Shown piece after piece: positions 40,586-52,378 of a stretch of 64,000 nt of DNA (position 1 is its first letter; each line of letters starts with the position of its first letter). The position numbers were made by a program, and so were the translations under genes. Origin of the DNA: Candidatus Symbiopectobacterium endolongispinus (lineage in GTDB: Bacteria; Pseudomonadota; Gammaproteobacteria; Enterobacterales; Enterobacteriaceae); the NCBI RefSeq assembly GCF_018777385.1, contig NZ_JAFJYB010000002.1, positions 899,569-963,568 on the forward strand, in the 5' to 3' direction. The notes under the pieces were generated by a model that was not told the DNA's origin, ran no database searches, and worked only from the letters and a program-made list of their open reading frames with translations.

Positions 40586-41320
40586 ACATTTATCGAAAAC
40601 CTTTCAGAACGACACCATCCTGAATGATATCTCGTTCCACCTGGCGAAAGGGGACGTGATGGCGATTATTGGTTCTTCAGGCGCAGGGAAATCAACATTG
40701 CTGCGCTGTATCAACCGCCTTAAACAGCCAGAACATGGTGAAGTGACCATTGCTGGCGAGGTTTTCAATCTTGCAACGTTACCGCGTCGTGAACTGGTGC
40801 ATCTGCGGCAGAGTACGGCGATGGTGTTCCAGCAATTCAGCCTGTTTCAGCAAAAAACGGCGCTGGAGAATGTGATGGAAGGCTTAACCATCGTCAAAAA
40901 ATACCCGAAAGACAAAGCAAAGAAGGTGGCGATGGCCCAATTAAAAAAGGTTGGGCTGGCTCTGATTATTACCCTCGCCACCTATCCGGTGGGCAGCAGC
41001 AGGTGGGGATAGCGCGCGCGTTGGCGATGGAGCCGCAAATTCTGTTGCTGGATGAGCCGACATCGGCACTGGACCACGAATTGGTGACAGAGGTGCTGGA
41101 TGTGATCAAACAGGCGGCGCTGGAGGGGAATACCATGATCATTGTTTCCCATGAGATGGATTTTGTGCGTCAGGTTGCCAATCGAGTGCTTTTTTTGGAA
41201 AAGGGCAAAATCATTGAGGATGGTAGCGCACAGCAGGTATTTGATAACCCGAAACATGAGCACACCAAAGCCTTTCTGGCCCGCTCCTATCGGCGGTTAG
41301 AGCCTGAATACCGGATTTAA
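40572..41320 (+). pseudogene. Polar amino acid ABC ATPase, frameshifted
   Basis: GlnQ/TcyN-type ATPase of about 250 residues. Walker A GSSGAGKST is at residues 34-42, the Q-loop MVFQQFSLF near 88 and Walker B ILLLDEPTSALD near 155. The frame shifts at about 40960-40970 between KKVGL and the signature region. The signature also seems to lack the usual Arg (LSGGQQQVGIARAL). The H-loop (MIIVSHEMDFV) is preserved in the second frame. With the upstream binding protein and permease also hit, the transporter is probably dead. Confidence 0.83.
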
Positions 41321-41373
41321 GCAACACGCATCACGCCCCCTGACAACCTACGTTGGGCGCGCGTCTTACGGAC

Positions 41374-42138
41374 TTAGTGCCTAGCGATAAAAATATGCTG
41401 GCGATGGTACGCGAGCTGGCTGACATCGGGTGGGAAAGCGATGGGCAGCCTGAGCGCGTGTCCTTCGTATTTTGTGAAACTGTCATCACTTACTGTGCTT
41501 TTTAGCTGCTTGATTCGGGGAGAAAGCACTAGTTCAAGATGCTCGTTAAAGGTGATCAATCCGCGATCGAAGGCTTTATCATGCAAGCTGGAAATGCACA
41601 GGCCGTTACTCGGATTAAGGCGATGTTCAACGACATTATTCCAGGGATGGATGTGACTGGCGACCAGTAGCATCGGTTCTTTCAGACCGGTTAAACAACA
41701 ACGGTTTTCGTAGGCGTCCAACACCCGTTTGCGAAACAGTTGCTGCCCGATACGCGCTTTGATTATGGTGGTTCTTTCCTTGCCGCTGAAATCCGCTGCG
41801 GGAGTCTCTCGCAACACCGTCAGCGGTTTTTCCAGCATGGCCATTGCGGATTGGCATTGTTGCTCGAAAGCGTCACTATCCAGATCCATCTCCTGCCATA
41901 ATTCGCGATCTGCTTTCGATGCGCCCGTCAGACCGCGACGTCCAGATTCGATAATAAAAGGGTCCAGACTGGCAATGTTCACCAGCTTCATGGCCAGTGC
42001 CGACGGTGTGCGGCCAATCAAACCGGCATAATGAATAATATCAGGATTGAGCGCATGCAATTTTCCAAAAGGGATCTGACTGTAAAGCGTAAAAGCCACC
42101 AGCAACTGTTCCCGCGTCCAGCGATTTATGGCCGCCAT
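41374..42138 (-). CDS. HNH-family endonuclease, restriction-like, orphan
   Basis: Protein of 254 residues, intact. The C-terminal half carries an HNH nuclease core: RKRVLDAYENRCCLTG (residues about 138-153), then LLVASHIHPWN and NPSNGLCISSLHDKAFDRGLI. This is the arrangement of putative HNH restriction endonucleases widespread in Enterobacterales. The N-terminal 100 residues resemble the DNA-binding part of those proteins (WTREQLLVAFTLYSQIPFGKLHALNPDI). No methyltransferase gene is adjacent, so it may be a modification-dependent or solitary nuclease. Confidence 0.82.
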   Translation of the reverse strand: MAAINRWTREQLLVAFTLYSQIPFGKLHALNPDIIHYAGLIGRTPSALAMKLVNIASLDPFIIESGRRGLTGASKADRELWQEMDLDSDAFEQQCQSAMAMLEKPLTVLRETPAADFSGKERTTIIKARIGQQLFRKRVLDAYENRCCLTGLKEPMLLVASHIHPWNNVVEHRLNPSNGLCISSLHDKAFDRGLITFNEHLELVLSPRIKQLKSTVSDDSFTKYEGHALRLPIAFPPDVSQLAYHRQHIFIARH

Positions 42139-42247
42139 AAGCGATTTCCAGGCAAGTAATTCAACATGTTATCATGAACGTTTACTATGCCAGGCTTGGC
42201 GGCCATTGCATACCTATACGTTTGTTGAATTCACCGCGGCCGTTTTC

Positions 42248-43160
42248 TCAAGCCAAGACCAATAGCGCTCCGTGCCCGCACCGCCGGGTCCCGAGGCCAA
42301 CGGTGAGCCGGCCAAAGTATCGCTCTGGTGAGGCGCTTGCCAGCGCTGCATCGTCGGTAACGCTTGCGATGCGTTCGGTGCCGAAGCCGTAGCGGTATGT
42401 GCCGTCGGCCTGTGGTAATAAACCGGTGGCTACCTTATCGGCATCATCGGTAAAGCCCGGCGTGGCAAACAAATCGAGCGCGTAGGCCCACAGGTGCGGG
42501 AAATCGCTGATGGCGAACGCGGTGCCTAACTCTGGAGGCCGACTGGGGCGGTATCCCCGGTCATACGACAGTAAGGTTTGGAATAAACGCACGTCGGAAT
42601 CGGTAATCTGTGCCCCAAACAGGTAGCGCCGGGTCGTCAAACGGTGGTTGTAATCGGCGAGTCGCGCTTCAAAGATATTTTTGGCTATCCGCGCGGCCAG
42701 CAGGGAGTTGGCAAACAGGATCTTGTACGGGCCATTGTTGACATCGTCAAAAATCTGCTGGTTAAGCAGATCGATGGCGGGACGCAACGCGGTGGGGTAA
42801 AGATCCGGTGCCGCGTCCGGTGTAATCAGGGATGGTGCGGCGGTAGAGATCGTTGAGTCTTTTCACGCCGAGCACTGCATCAACGCCACCGGGCTGTCCG
42901 GCAAACAGCCAGCCGTCACTGTCGCGATGGGATACGTATCCCACGGAAATCGCCGCTTCCAGTCCCAACAGGCGACGTAAAATAAGAACGCGTCGTGACC
43001 AGCCGCAGCCTACGCTGACGATCAGACGATAGCGGCCCGCTTCGACCGGCAGTTGATGACTTCCTGGGCCGAAACGTGTGGTGAAAGCGTTACTTTGGCG
43101 GCGAAACCCGCCATCATCGGTTTGTTCGACGGTTTTTTCTGGGTATAGCACGGTAGACAT
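42248..43160 (-). pseudogene. Second YqjG-type glutathione transferase, internal deletion
   Basis: N-terminal part (43160 to about 42825) has QLPVEAGRYRLIVSVGCGWSRRVLILRRLLGLE with the active-site Cys and ends at DYTGRGT. The C-terminal part (about 42815 to 42248, another frame) begins AAPDLYPTALRPAIDLLNQQIFDDVNNG and contains YLFGAQITDSDVRLFQTLL and FPHLWAYALDLFATPGF. About 40-50 residues between them, including VPALFD...VVNND, are missing. It is paralogous to the intact gene at 38038-39003, which makes the deletion easy to see. Confidence 0.85.
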
Positions 43161-43188
43161 AACAACTCCTAATCAGGGTAACTGGCGA

Positions 43189-44264
43189 TCATTTCAATGC
43201 ATGTAAAAACTGCTCCTGACCACTGCGGTAGACGGATGGGCTGCTGCCGCACCAGGATTTAAACGCGCGCCGGAAGCTGCGTTCGTCCGAGAACCCTAAG
43301 CGCTCGGCGATATCCGGAGTGGTCACACCGCTGCGCAGCAGGCGACGAGCCTCGGTGAGTCATACTTCACGCGACAAAATGGAGTAGCTGGCACCTTGCT
43401 GATCGAGGACGCGGGCCAGCGTGCGGCGGCTGATGCTTCGCAGTCGCGCCATGGCGTCGGCAGAATGAATGGTGTCCAGATGCGCCTGCAAAAACTCAAG
43501 CAGGCTGTGTTTGTCCCTGAGGCGATTCACCACTGTGGCCGCCAGCCGTTCAGCCTGTGTACGCAAGGTACTGTTCAGTGCAGGAATGGGGCGGTTAAGC
43601 CACTGGCGCGAGAAATCGATCTGTGCGATGCCTTCATCAAAGAACACCGGACAGCCGAATAATGCTCAAGCGTGGATTTGGCAATGCCACAGGAGCGCGT
43701 AAAGCGCACGCTGTCAGCAATGGGAATGCTCGGCGTGTGGGAACGGGACACTGCAAAGCAGTTCACAAAGTGAAAATGTTCAAGTGTCGCGCGCAGCTCT
43801 GGATCGTAAAATCTGGGAATGTGCAGCAGACTGAGGCCCCCAGAACGATTGGATTCTGGCATTGCACTCCACGGCGTTTGGAAATGTTTGGCGCAAAAAC
43901 GAATACTCTCCTCACCGTTGTTCAGTGTCATTGCTGCCAGACTGATCGCACCAAAACCGGTGTAATTAATCTGCGCTGCATGATTAAACAAACATGCGCT
44001 TAGATCTTTATTTTTCCCCAACCCCAGATGCTCAAAAATATAACGAAGTTCCTGATAATAAATAGTGGTTGATGACCAGTTTCGTTGGGTTGGATCAATA
44101 TTGCGTTGCTGTTGTAATGTATCAGTTAAAATATATTTGTTGGCTGAAGAGAGTAGTAATCCTGAAATAAAGTAAAAAAACCGATCGTTCGTCCCTAAAT
44201 GTTGGTGTGCCGGGACGAGGTTTCTGCTGTTCAAGGACAGCGTATCCGCGCGTTGCGATTCCAT
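43189..44264 (-). pseudogene. AraC-family regulator (OruR/ArgR-like), frameshift plus nonsense codon
   Basis: N-terminal ligand-sensing domain from 44264 (GAISLAAMTLNNGEESIRFCAKHF; VRFTRSCGIAKSTLEHY). A one-base loss near 43658 moves the frame to FFDEGIAQIDFSRQWLNRPIP. The C-terminal AraC helix-turn-helix region begins RLRSISRRTLARVLDQQGASYSIL, meets a TGA at 43360-43362, then continues with TEARRLLRSGVTTPDIAERLGFSDERSFRRAFKSWCG to 43189. It lies next to the broken glutathione transferase and divergent from an MFS gene. Confidence 0.82.
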
Positions 44265-44472
44265 TTTTCACTTGGTGCTTTGTGGTGATGTCATCATGAC
44301 TAAAAATGTAATCAGGATATCCTCTCAATAGCAATGCAATAAAACAACTAACGAAAGTCTGTTTTTATCTATCTGTGGCACGGATTGTCCTTTTGCCGTC
44401 AGCGCCTGTTATTAAACAATAGCGATAACGACCGATTGGTTATTGGAAATATTATTGGTGAGGGGCATTGTC

Positions 44473-45712
44473 ATGGCGGTATCGCAAAAGGAATTACTGA
44501 GTGACTCGTATTATCAGGCGTTGCCTGCGGCGGCCGGCTGGCAGCAAAACAGCCATCTGTCGCTGGCGTTCATCTGGATGTTGGGCGTGGTGTGCGTACT
44601 GGATTCAGCCATTATTTCCTCCCTGCTGACGCCCATCAAAGCGGAGTTTGGTTTCAGCGATGAGCAAATGGGGCGTTTCTCTTCCATGTTCACTCTGGCC
44701 GGTATCATTGGGGCACCTATCATGGGCACGCTGGCAAACCGGTTTAGCCGTAAAACGGTGTTGTTGATTGGTGCAACGGTGTGGAGCGTGGCCTCGTTGT
44801 CGACGGGGCTCGCCACCGGGTTTATCGGCTTGCTGTTTTTGCGCGTACTTACCGGTTTTAGTGATGCAGCCTATAGCACGGTTGCGCCGGGCTGGTTGGC
44901 CGATCTTTACCGTCCACGCTGGCGCAACGTGGTGTTTTCGTTATACATGTTGAGAAATAAAATTGGCACTGCTGCCGCGCGGCGTTTTTTGTCGCGGGTT
45001 TGCCAGGTATTGTGCTGGTGCTGCTGTTGCTGCGCGTGAAAGAACCGACCATTGGCGCAATGGATGGCGCACAGCCGGGGGAACAGGACAGCCGAGAAAA
45101 CCTGGGTACGGGACAGCCTGGCGGTGTTTCGGTATCCTGCCTACGTGTTGCATACGGTTGCTTTGCTGCTGTTTTTTATCGCCATGTCAGTGCAAATCTG
45201 GATACCCGCTTATTTGCATCGCGTTTTTGCGCTCACCAATCCGCAGGCTTCAGGCTTTTTGGCGCAGGTGTTGCTGTATACGTTGTCAATGGGGCTGATT
45301 GGCGGGTATTTTTCCAGCCTGTTATTGCGTCAGTATCGCTGGGGGTTCCCGCTGTTTTTAGCCAGCACCTCACTGCTCGCGGCGCGGGCATTTACGTTAG
45401 CCTATAGCAGCCAGACGTTGTCACATGCGCAGGTGGGGATTGCGGCGGAGATTGCTGCCTTTGGTTTTAGCGCTGGAACCTTGACCACGCTGATTGTCGA
45501 GACGGTGCCGCCGCAACTGCGTAACAGCGCGATGGCCTATTCCATCGTTCTGACGTCCGGTCTTGCTGGTGTAATTGGCCCGGAGCTGGTTGGTCAGTTG
45601 TCCGATCGCTATACCCTGGGCGTAGCAATGTATGTTGCGCCCGTGGCGTATGCCAGTACGGGGCGGTATGGTTGGTGCTTGCCCTGTGGCTGGCGCGATC
45701 GCAATCAGGTAC
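44473..45712 (+). pseudogene. MFS transporter, internally deleted and lacking its 3' end
   Basis: Sugar/organic-anion type MFS protein. GAGGGG at 44460-44465 supports ATG 44473. Helices 1-4 are normal (LDSAIISSLLTPIKAEFG; RFSRKTVLLIGATVWSVAS). At about 44965-44980 roughly 20 codons and the frame are lost between NKIGTA and AAFFVAGLPG. A second shift near 45090-45110 returns to the first frame. Near 45660 the frame shifts once more to LVLALWLARSQSG, and at about 45712 the coding sequence ends abruptly in the reverse complement of an aminotransferase gene. Confidence 0.82.
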
Positions 45713-46321
45713 ATCCGGTGTCACGGCATATTCACGGTACGCTTCGTCGAGTACGACGGGAATGTCGGCAGGGACTTTGGCGAGAAACGCCTGTAATGCT
45801 CCCGTGGCAACCATCGTTCCCATCGGGTTGTGCGGGTTGCACAGTCCGATCAACCGCGTTTGCGGCGTGATAGCCTCCAACACGGCATTAAGGTCAATGG
45901 CGTGTTCGGATAAAGGCACGGCCACCACACTGCCGCCGTTCAACCGCGTAGTCAGGTTATACCAGCCGAAAGAGGACGTGGGGATCACCACCTCATACCC
46001 ATCGCTGACGAATATTGCGCTTATCAGCGACAGTATCTCAAATATGCCGCTACCAAATACCAGATGCTGCGGGTCAATATAGTGGTGCCGAGCCAGCTTT
46101 CCTCGCAGTGCATCGCAGAAGGTGGAAGGATAGCGCGAGGCGGATGCCAGCGCTGAGCCAAGTGCTTGCGCGACCAATGGGGAATAGCCAAGGCTGTTTT
46201 CATTAAGAACCAGATTGATTAACGGGCCTTTCGCTTCTTGCAACGCTTGCGGCGGGTCAAAACGGCGAAGTGCCGATAGTGCATGATGAGAGGTTCCTGC
46301 CAGATGTTTACTTATGACCAT
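45710..46321 (-). pseudogene. HisC-like class I/II aminotransferase, N-terminal fragment
   Basis: About 200 residues of a PLP aminotransferase: LNENSLGYSP, GSGIFEILSLI, NPHNPMGT and VVLDEAYREYA are typical of the histidinol-phosphate aminotransferase fold. The sequence stops at VTPDVP near 45712, where the convergent MFS gene also ends. The PLP-binding Lys and the C-terminal half are absent. An open frame continues antisense to the MFS gene but is meaningless there. A deletion that removed both 3' ends and the intergenic spacer is the simplest explanation. Confidence 0.83.
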
Positions 46322-46498
46322 TGAGGGTGTCTTTCATGTTGGCAGAGGAACCGGGGCAATAAACAGGACATTTGGTGTCAGACCATGAACAAAAAAAGCA
46401 TAAGTAAAGCGGTATCCCGTATGAAGCGTTTCTGGTGGTGTGTCATTACGCTAGAACGCTTCCTGAATGTATCAGAAAGCGTCTTATTGGCTCTGCCG

Positions 46499-49149
46499 TT
46501 AGGTTGTGGATGTGTCTGGCATCGTTCGCGGCGTGTTTTTCTCCCTTTGCATAATCAAGCTGAGTGCAGCGGGCAGCAGCGTCAATGTCACCAGCCTAGC
46601 GAAGACCAATCCACCTATGATGGCATAAGCCATTGGCCCCCAAAAAACCTGATGCACAATCGGGATCATGCCTAGGACAGCAGCACATGCCGTAAGCAGG
46701 ATAGGGCGAGCGCGATGCAAAGCGGCGGCCACAATGGCATCCTTGCGCGCCACCCCTCGGCGAGAATGATTGTCGACTTCACTGATCAGGATAACCGCGT
46801 TGCGGATAATCATTCCGGCTAAGGCAATAACCCCGAGCAGCGCTACGAACCCCATCGGCGTGCCTGTGGGCAACATGGCTGCCACGATACCTGGCAAGCC
46901 AAACGGTGCCATCATCAAGGCGAGTAGCATCCGCGAAAACCGTTGCAGCTGAACCATCAGCAAAAACAGCATAGCTAACCCAGCGCACGGGCTTCGATCT
47001 GATTGACCTGGAAGGTCATGACGCGCTGTGGTTCTCCTGCGGTCAGGTTCACTTCACGCGTCGCAGGTTGTTGTCCAACGATAGCCGCCAATTGCTATGC
47101 GATATGGCGTACGTTGGCATAGTCTGGCCCGGTGACCCGATATTTTATCGGCCAGCCCACGGGCGGGCCTAATCCCAGTGGCGAAATACGCGTGACAATG
47201 TCGCTGAATTGCTGCGTCAGTATCTCGTGTAACTGTTGCTTTAGCCGATCGCGTGCGGCCAAATCTTTCGCCACGACCACCAACTGGGCGGTGTTTTCGT
47301 TATCCTGCAATACGTACATCGGTAAATAGAAACGGATGGCACCACCGCCAACGTAGCTTGACGGACGAACGACATTGGGGTTCCTGACCAGTGCCTGTTC
47401 AAGCCGCTGGGTTTGACGTGCAGTTTCGGTTTGCGATGCATTGGCCGGTAGTGTCAGGCTTACGAGCAATTCTGGGCGATCTGAGGTAGGGAAAAACTCG
47501 CCTTGCAAAAAGGTGGCACCCAGCATGGAGAGTGCCAAGAATGCTATCGCTAAAGCAACGGTTTTCCAGCGATGACGCAATACGCGCAGCAGCAAGCGGT
47601 GATAAGCGCGCATAAATGTGCCCTGAGCGTGGGAATGGGCTGGCAGACGGCGCGGTAAAAGCCAGATGCCTGTCAATGGCAAGAACAGAATGGCAACAAT
47701 TCATGAACTAAGTAATGCCATCAGCACGACCGCAAACAGGGAAAAACAGTACTCTCCGGCACTCGACGCGGCAAAACCTACCGGAATAAAACCGGCGATC
47801 ATCACCAGCGTGCCGGTCAACATTGGAAATGCGGTTGTCTCAAAGGCATAGGTCGCCGCACGTCGCAGATTGTCACCGGCTTCCAGGCGCGACACCATCG
47901 CTTCCACGGTGATCATCGCGTCATCGACCAGTAACCAGAGCGCAATGATCAGTGCGCCCAGCGAGATGCGTTGCAGGCCAATATCCGTCAGCATCATACC
48001 GGTAAAGGTCATCGCCAGCACCAGCGGTATGGCAGCCGCTACGACCAGACCCGCGCGTAATCCCAAGGAAACAAACGAAACGGCCAGCACGATCGCTATT
48101 GCCTCGATCAGCACCTTGATGAAGCCGTGAACCGCTTGTTCGACCACTGCGGATTGATTAGCAACCTGGGTTAATTCGATACCATAGGGCAACTGCGACT
48201 GAATGGCCGTCATCCGCTGTGCAATAGCCTGGCCAAAGCGCAGCATGTTGCCCGTGGGGGCCATCGCAATCGCCAGACCGATCGCTGGTTGTCCATTAAC
48301 CCGAAATGCCAGTGCCGGAGGTTCAACAGGCTGGCGGCTGAGGGTGGCGATATAGGTAAGGGGAAGGTAACGTCCGCCGATGTTAAGCGTAATATCCCGC
48401 AGACTCTCTTCTGAACGAAATGCGCCACTGACGCGCAGTGCGATATTATCCCGATCTGTGCGCAGTGTTCCTGCAGGGACAACCTTGTTCTGCTCGCTTA
48501 GGGCTGCCATCACCTGTTGCACATCCAGCCCCATACCGGCCAGTTTTTGTGGTGAAAAGGCAATAACGATCTGTTCTTCCTGTTCGCCTATCAGGGTGAT
48601 TTTGCCGACATCGGGCAGATTCATCAGTGAACGTTACACGTCCTCAACCCGATCGCGCAATTCACGGGGAGTAAAGCCTTCCGCGGTAAAAACCGTAGAT
48701 TGTGCCAAAGGTGTTATCAAATTAATCATTAACGCTGGGGCCCGAAACGCCTTGTGGCAGTGTGGGGGCGATATCCTGCATTTTTTTGCGCACCTGATAC
48801 CAGATATCAGGCACTTTTGCTGGCGGTGTATCATCGCGCAGGTTGACGTAGATAAATGACTGTCCGGCACGCGTTTCACTCTTGATATAATCCAGACCTG
48901 GGATTTCTTGCAGCTTTTTCTCCAGCGTATCGGTAACCAGATTGACGGTATCCGTCAGTGTCGCACCGGGCCACTGCGCTGTGATAACGGTGGTTTTGAT
49001 GGTGAAGGCGGGATCTTCATTGCGCGGTAGTTTTTCATAGCTAAAGACACCGGCGGCAATAATTATCAGCATAAAAAACGTCGCCGTTTGCTGATGGTTA
49101 AGTGCCCAATCAGAGAGATTGAACCTCGTTTTTTTCGTGCCGGATTCAT
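46499..49149 (-). pseudogene. RND efflux pump (AcrB/MexB superfamily), heavily degraded
   Basis: Inner-membrane proton-driven exporter. The ATG at 49149 overlaps the upstream stop (ATGA). A seven-A run (plus-strand T at 49128-49134) needs one more base to give KKTRFNLSDWALNHQQTATFF. In-frame stops follow at 48722 (TAA), 48634 (TAA), 47701 (TGA for Trp) and 47095 (TAG), with a frameshift near 48700. At about 46980 the porter region jumps from VNQIEARALG to MLFLLMVQLQRFSRM, a loss of roughly 150 residues. Remaining landmarks include WPGATLTDTVNLVTD, LIGEQEEQIVIAFSP, LLVDDAMITVEAMV and GVIALAGMIIRNAVILI. Confidence 0.87.
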
Positions 49150-50282
49150 TGCTGCTTCTCCCCAAGGACCACGGTTTCACCAGCCCGTAACTTACTCACG
49201 CCAGCCGTCACCACGTTTTCACCCGGCTCAATGCCCTGTGTGACAAAAATAGACGTAGTGGTGTAACCCCCCAGGGTAATGGGGCGCAGTTGTAGTTGGT
49301 TTTGTGGGGTAACAATAAAAATGGCAGCCTTGTCATTAGAGCGGGTCAGTGCGGAAGCGGGAAGGGACATCATCGCCTGTGCCACCTGAGGCATCTCTGC
49401 TCGTACCGTTGCCCCCAGTGTCATAGCAACCGGCTGTTTTTCCAGCAGGATGCGTACGCGCCAGGTACGCGTTTGCGGATCGGCCTGAGGGCTGATATCA
49501 CGCAATATCCCCGGTGTGGTGAGCGCGGGTGTGCTCAGCTGTGAGACAGTGAATAGGGATTCACCGTACCCGGCCATTGCCTGAGGATCGGTGACATCGA
49601 ATACCGCATCGCGCTAATGGCCTGCAGCGAGGGTAAATACCGCTTGCCCTGCGCTCACTATCTGCCCCGCGGAAGCGCTGACGACGGTGATAACGCCAGC
49701 GCACGGTGCAGTGAGTTGGGTCCATGCCAGGTTTTCTCGCGCGTTTTTGAGCGTAGCCTCAGCGCTTTTTCTGTGGGATTGCGCCGCTTGCCAATTTGCC
49801 GTGGCATTCTCCAATTCAACCCTGGCAATGGCCCCAGAAGGCATTAATGTCTGCATGCGCCGCAGGTTGGCGGCAGCGACTTGCTCGGCGGCTCGGCCGC
49901 TCTCAACCTCAGCCTGGGCGCTGTTGCGTTGATTGAGATTGATGTTGCTGTCCAGAGTCGCCGGAATCTGACCTTTAGTGACGCTGTCACCTATTTCTGC
50001 CTGTCGACTGAGGATCCGCCCTTCAAGTTGGAACCCGAGCGTGGTTTCATCGTGAGCGCGTATTTCACCAATCCACACGCGCGCAACGGTCGCGGTGGGT
50101 GATGGAACGGTGGTATAGCGTACCGCGCGCGGTACGCTGTCTTTTGCCTCTCCATGGTCATCACACCTGATAAGAAATGCGGGCAGTAATACGGCCAGGA
50201 TCAGCACACCCTTGATGTCTGGCAGATGGGGTAAAAAATGATGTAACCCGTGGCGGGCACAGGTTGAAAAGGTGTCACACAT
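49146..50282 (-). pseudogene. RND periplasmic adaptor (membrane-fusion) protein, nonsense-interrupted
   Basis: Adaptor partner of the RND pump. It has an N-terminal membrane/lipoprotein-like leader (PAFLIRC), hairpin and lipoyl segments (LGFQLEGRILSRQAEIGDSVTKGQ; WTQLTAPCAGVITVV) and beta-barrel/MPD region (VRAEMPQVAQAMMSLPASAL; GIEPGENVVTAGVSKLRAGETV). A TAG at 49614-49616 interrupts the frame (LAAGH*RDAVFDV). The stop overlaps the RND start by 4 bases. Confidence 0.85.
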
Positions 50283-50381
50283 GGCGTTATTCCCTGTTCA
50301 AGAGAAAGCCATTACACCCTGTGCCTGTCGAGATTTATTGAATGTTCTGTCAAGGATTTATCAAGGGTCGCCGTTTTTTGG

Positions 50382-51559
50382 CTATTTATGTGGGGAAAAC
50401 GGTAGCTGAATCTGAAACAGTAATCCCTTTCCCGCAGGCAGATTGGCGGTAATAGTGCCACCGTGGGCCTTGCAGATGGCGCGCGCAATAGAAAGACCCA
50501 GGCCGCTTCCACCAGAATGGCGAGCGCGTGACGAGTCAGCACGGGTGAATCGCTCGAACATGTCAGTGATAAAATCGGGTGTTACGCCCGGTCCAAAATC
50601 ACGAAACGCTATCTGATATCCACATTCTGTGGCGGTAAGAGAGATATTCAACGTTTACCTTCACTGGCATAGCGCAACGCATTCTCCATCAGTACGGTGA
50701 ATGTCTGTCCAAGCCGAAAGGCATCACCAACATAAGGACAAGGCGTATCAGCCTGCACGGTGATCAGCATGCCCGCTGCTTCCGACTGCGGCTTGAGCCA
50801 AGCAGCGCGTTCGCGCATCAAGTCAGCCAGATTGTGCTCACGGCGATCCAGTACCAGCCTGTCGGCGTCTGCAAGAGAAATCAGGTGGAGATCGTCAATC
50901 AGTCGGTTGAGATGTTGCAACTGTTTCATCACCATCGCTAGCTGTTGTGGTTCGGGCGTGAATACGCCATCAAGCATGCCCTGAAGCCGTCCAATGGCGG
51001 CGGTGAGTGGCGAACGTAATTCATGGGTCATGGCAACGTGAGACGTGTGTAGTTCACGTTCATAGCGGGCCAACTGCTGCGTCATGCTATTAAAATCCTG
51101 CGCAAAGCGCAGGCTTGGCTGACAAGCGTCGCCTGCGTAGTGAATGTGCCCTGAGTGATTGCCTGTGCTGAGGCCCTCAAATGATCGAACTGAAGGGTAA
51201 AGGGGGCGAGCGCTGCGCAGGCCCGTGAGCACGATGAACGGGATCATCACTACCACCAGCACGCCGACCATAATCCAGTCGGGGGAGGCTACCGAGGGAT
51301 CGGCGCATTCAATGCCCCACCAGGCATCGATGATCTCGTGAAAACGTGCAGGGTTGGTGTGTGGGTGCTGGCGCAGCGCTTCGAACTCTTCGCGCAATGC
51401 CGTAGGCATATGGTGCATGACCCAGTAATTATGGATTTCAAAGCGTAACCACATGCAGAGCACGATGATCACCACTGTGCCGATAGCCAGAGTAAGAATG
51501 CGCAGGCAAATCCAACGCCAGAGAGAGTAGCGGTTTGTGTTATTCATAGTTGACAACAT
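50382..51559 (-). pseudogene. Sensor histidine kinase (AdeS/BaeS-like), frameshifted in ATPase domain
   Basis: Membrane sensor kinase. Two membrane helices (about residues 15-38 and 95-115) flank a periplasmic loop. The H-box MTHELRSPLTAAIGRLQGMLDGVF resembles AdeS, and N-box ALRYA follows. At about 50652 a one-base shift separates YASEGK from the remaining ATPase motifs DFGPGV and GGSGLGLSIARAI. It lies between the response regulator and the adaptor gene, all on one strand, as in AdeRS-controlled pumps. Confidence 0.85.
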
Positions 51560-52269
51560 TCATGGTTGACGAAAGCGGTAACCGACACCACGGACATTGA
51601 TTAACACCTCGCTGATGCCTGCATTTTCCAACTTCTTGCGCAGGTTATACATATGCGTGTCTACCACGCGTTCCAAGGCATCACTTTCAGGCAGACACTT
51701 TCGAGCAAATATTGTCGGGAAAACGGTCTAATGAGGGCGCGCATTACTGTCGCGAGCAATGAAAATTCGGTTGGGGTCAACTCAAGATAATAAGGGGGCG
51801 CATCAACCCGAATTACACTAGCCGTGCGCGAAAGCGTATCGACTTCAAGTTTATCCCAACGCAACAACTCATGGGGCACAATCTGAGACTGACTGCGGCG
51901 CAACACGGCCTGCACGCGGGCGACAACTTCCCCTGGAATGTAGGGCTTGACCACATAATCATCGGCTCCGTAACGCAGTGCGCCAATTTTGTCGGGCATA
52001 TCGCCAATGGCAGTGACCATGATAATGGGCGTATCGTTCTTGTGCCGAACTGCCGCGAGGATCTCCGTGCCCGTCATGCCCGGAAGCATCACATCAAGCA
52101 AAATCAAATCGGGTTTTAGGCGTAGCGCAAGCGCCAGCCCGGAAGGACCATCGCTGGCCAGCGTGACCTCATAGTTTTCCCGCCGTAGATAGGCTTCCAG
52201 CACGTTGGCCGCATCTGCGTCATCCTCGATGATCAGAATATGTTTGTCTGCATGTGTCACCTTGACCAT
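51560..52269 (-). pseudogene. OmpR-family response regulator (AdeR-like), frameshifted near C-terminus
   Basis: Receiver domain with acidic pair in IEDDADAANVL, phospho-Asp in LILLDVMLPGMTG, Thr in MVTA and Lys in VVKPY. The DNA-binding domain is intact to RQYLLESV. A frameshift near 51690 then separates SDALERVVDTHMYNLRKKLENAG and INVRGVGYRFRQP, the recognition helix and wing. The stop at 51560-51562 abuts the kinase ATG at 51559. It would regulate the downstream efflux genes. Confidence 0.84.
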
Positions 52270-52378
52270 TTCTTCATAAATCCCTGACGGTTTGTTGATA
52301 TTGCCTATCCATAATCCAGTCACCGACCAGAACCGTGAGCGCGGTAGCGCAAAAACAATTTACTCGTGAGGTGGCAAG

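Noticed and set aside
45467..46321. Full-length 284-residue aminotransferase
   Set aside because: Only the first about 200 residues match the family; the rest is antisense to the MFS gene.
46385..46675. Small plus-strand gene before the RND region
   Set aside because: Its second half is antisense to the RND pump C-terminus and its first half lies in a spacer with local inverted repeats; no family resemblance.
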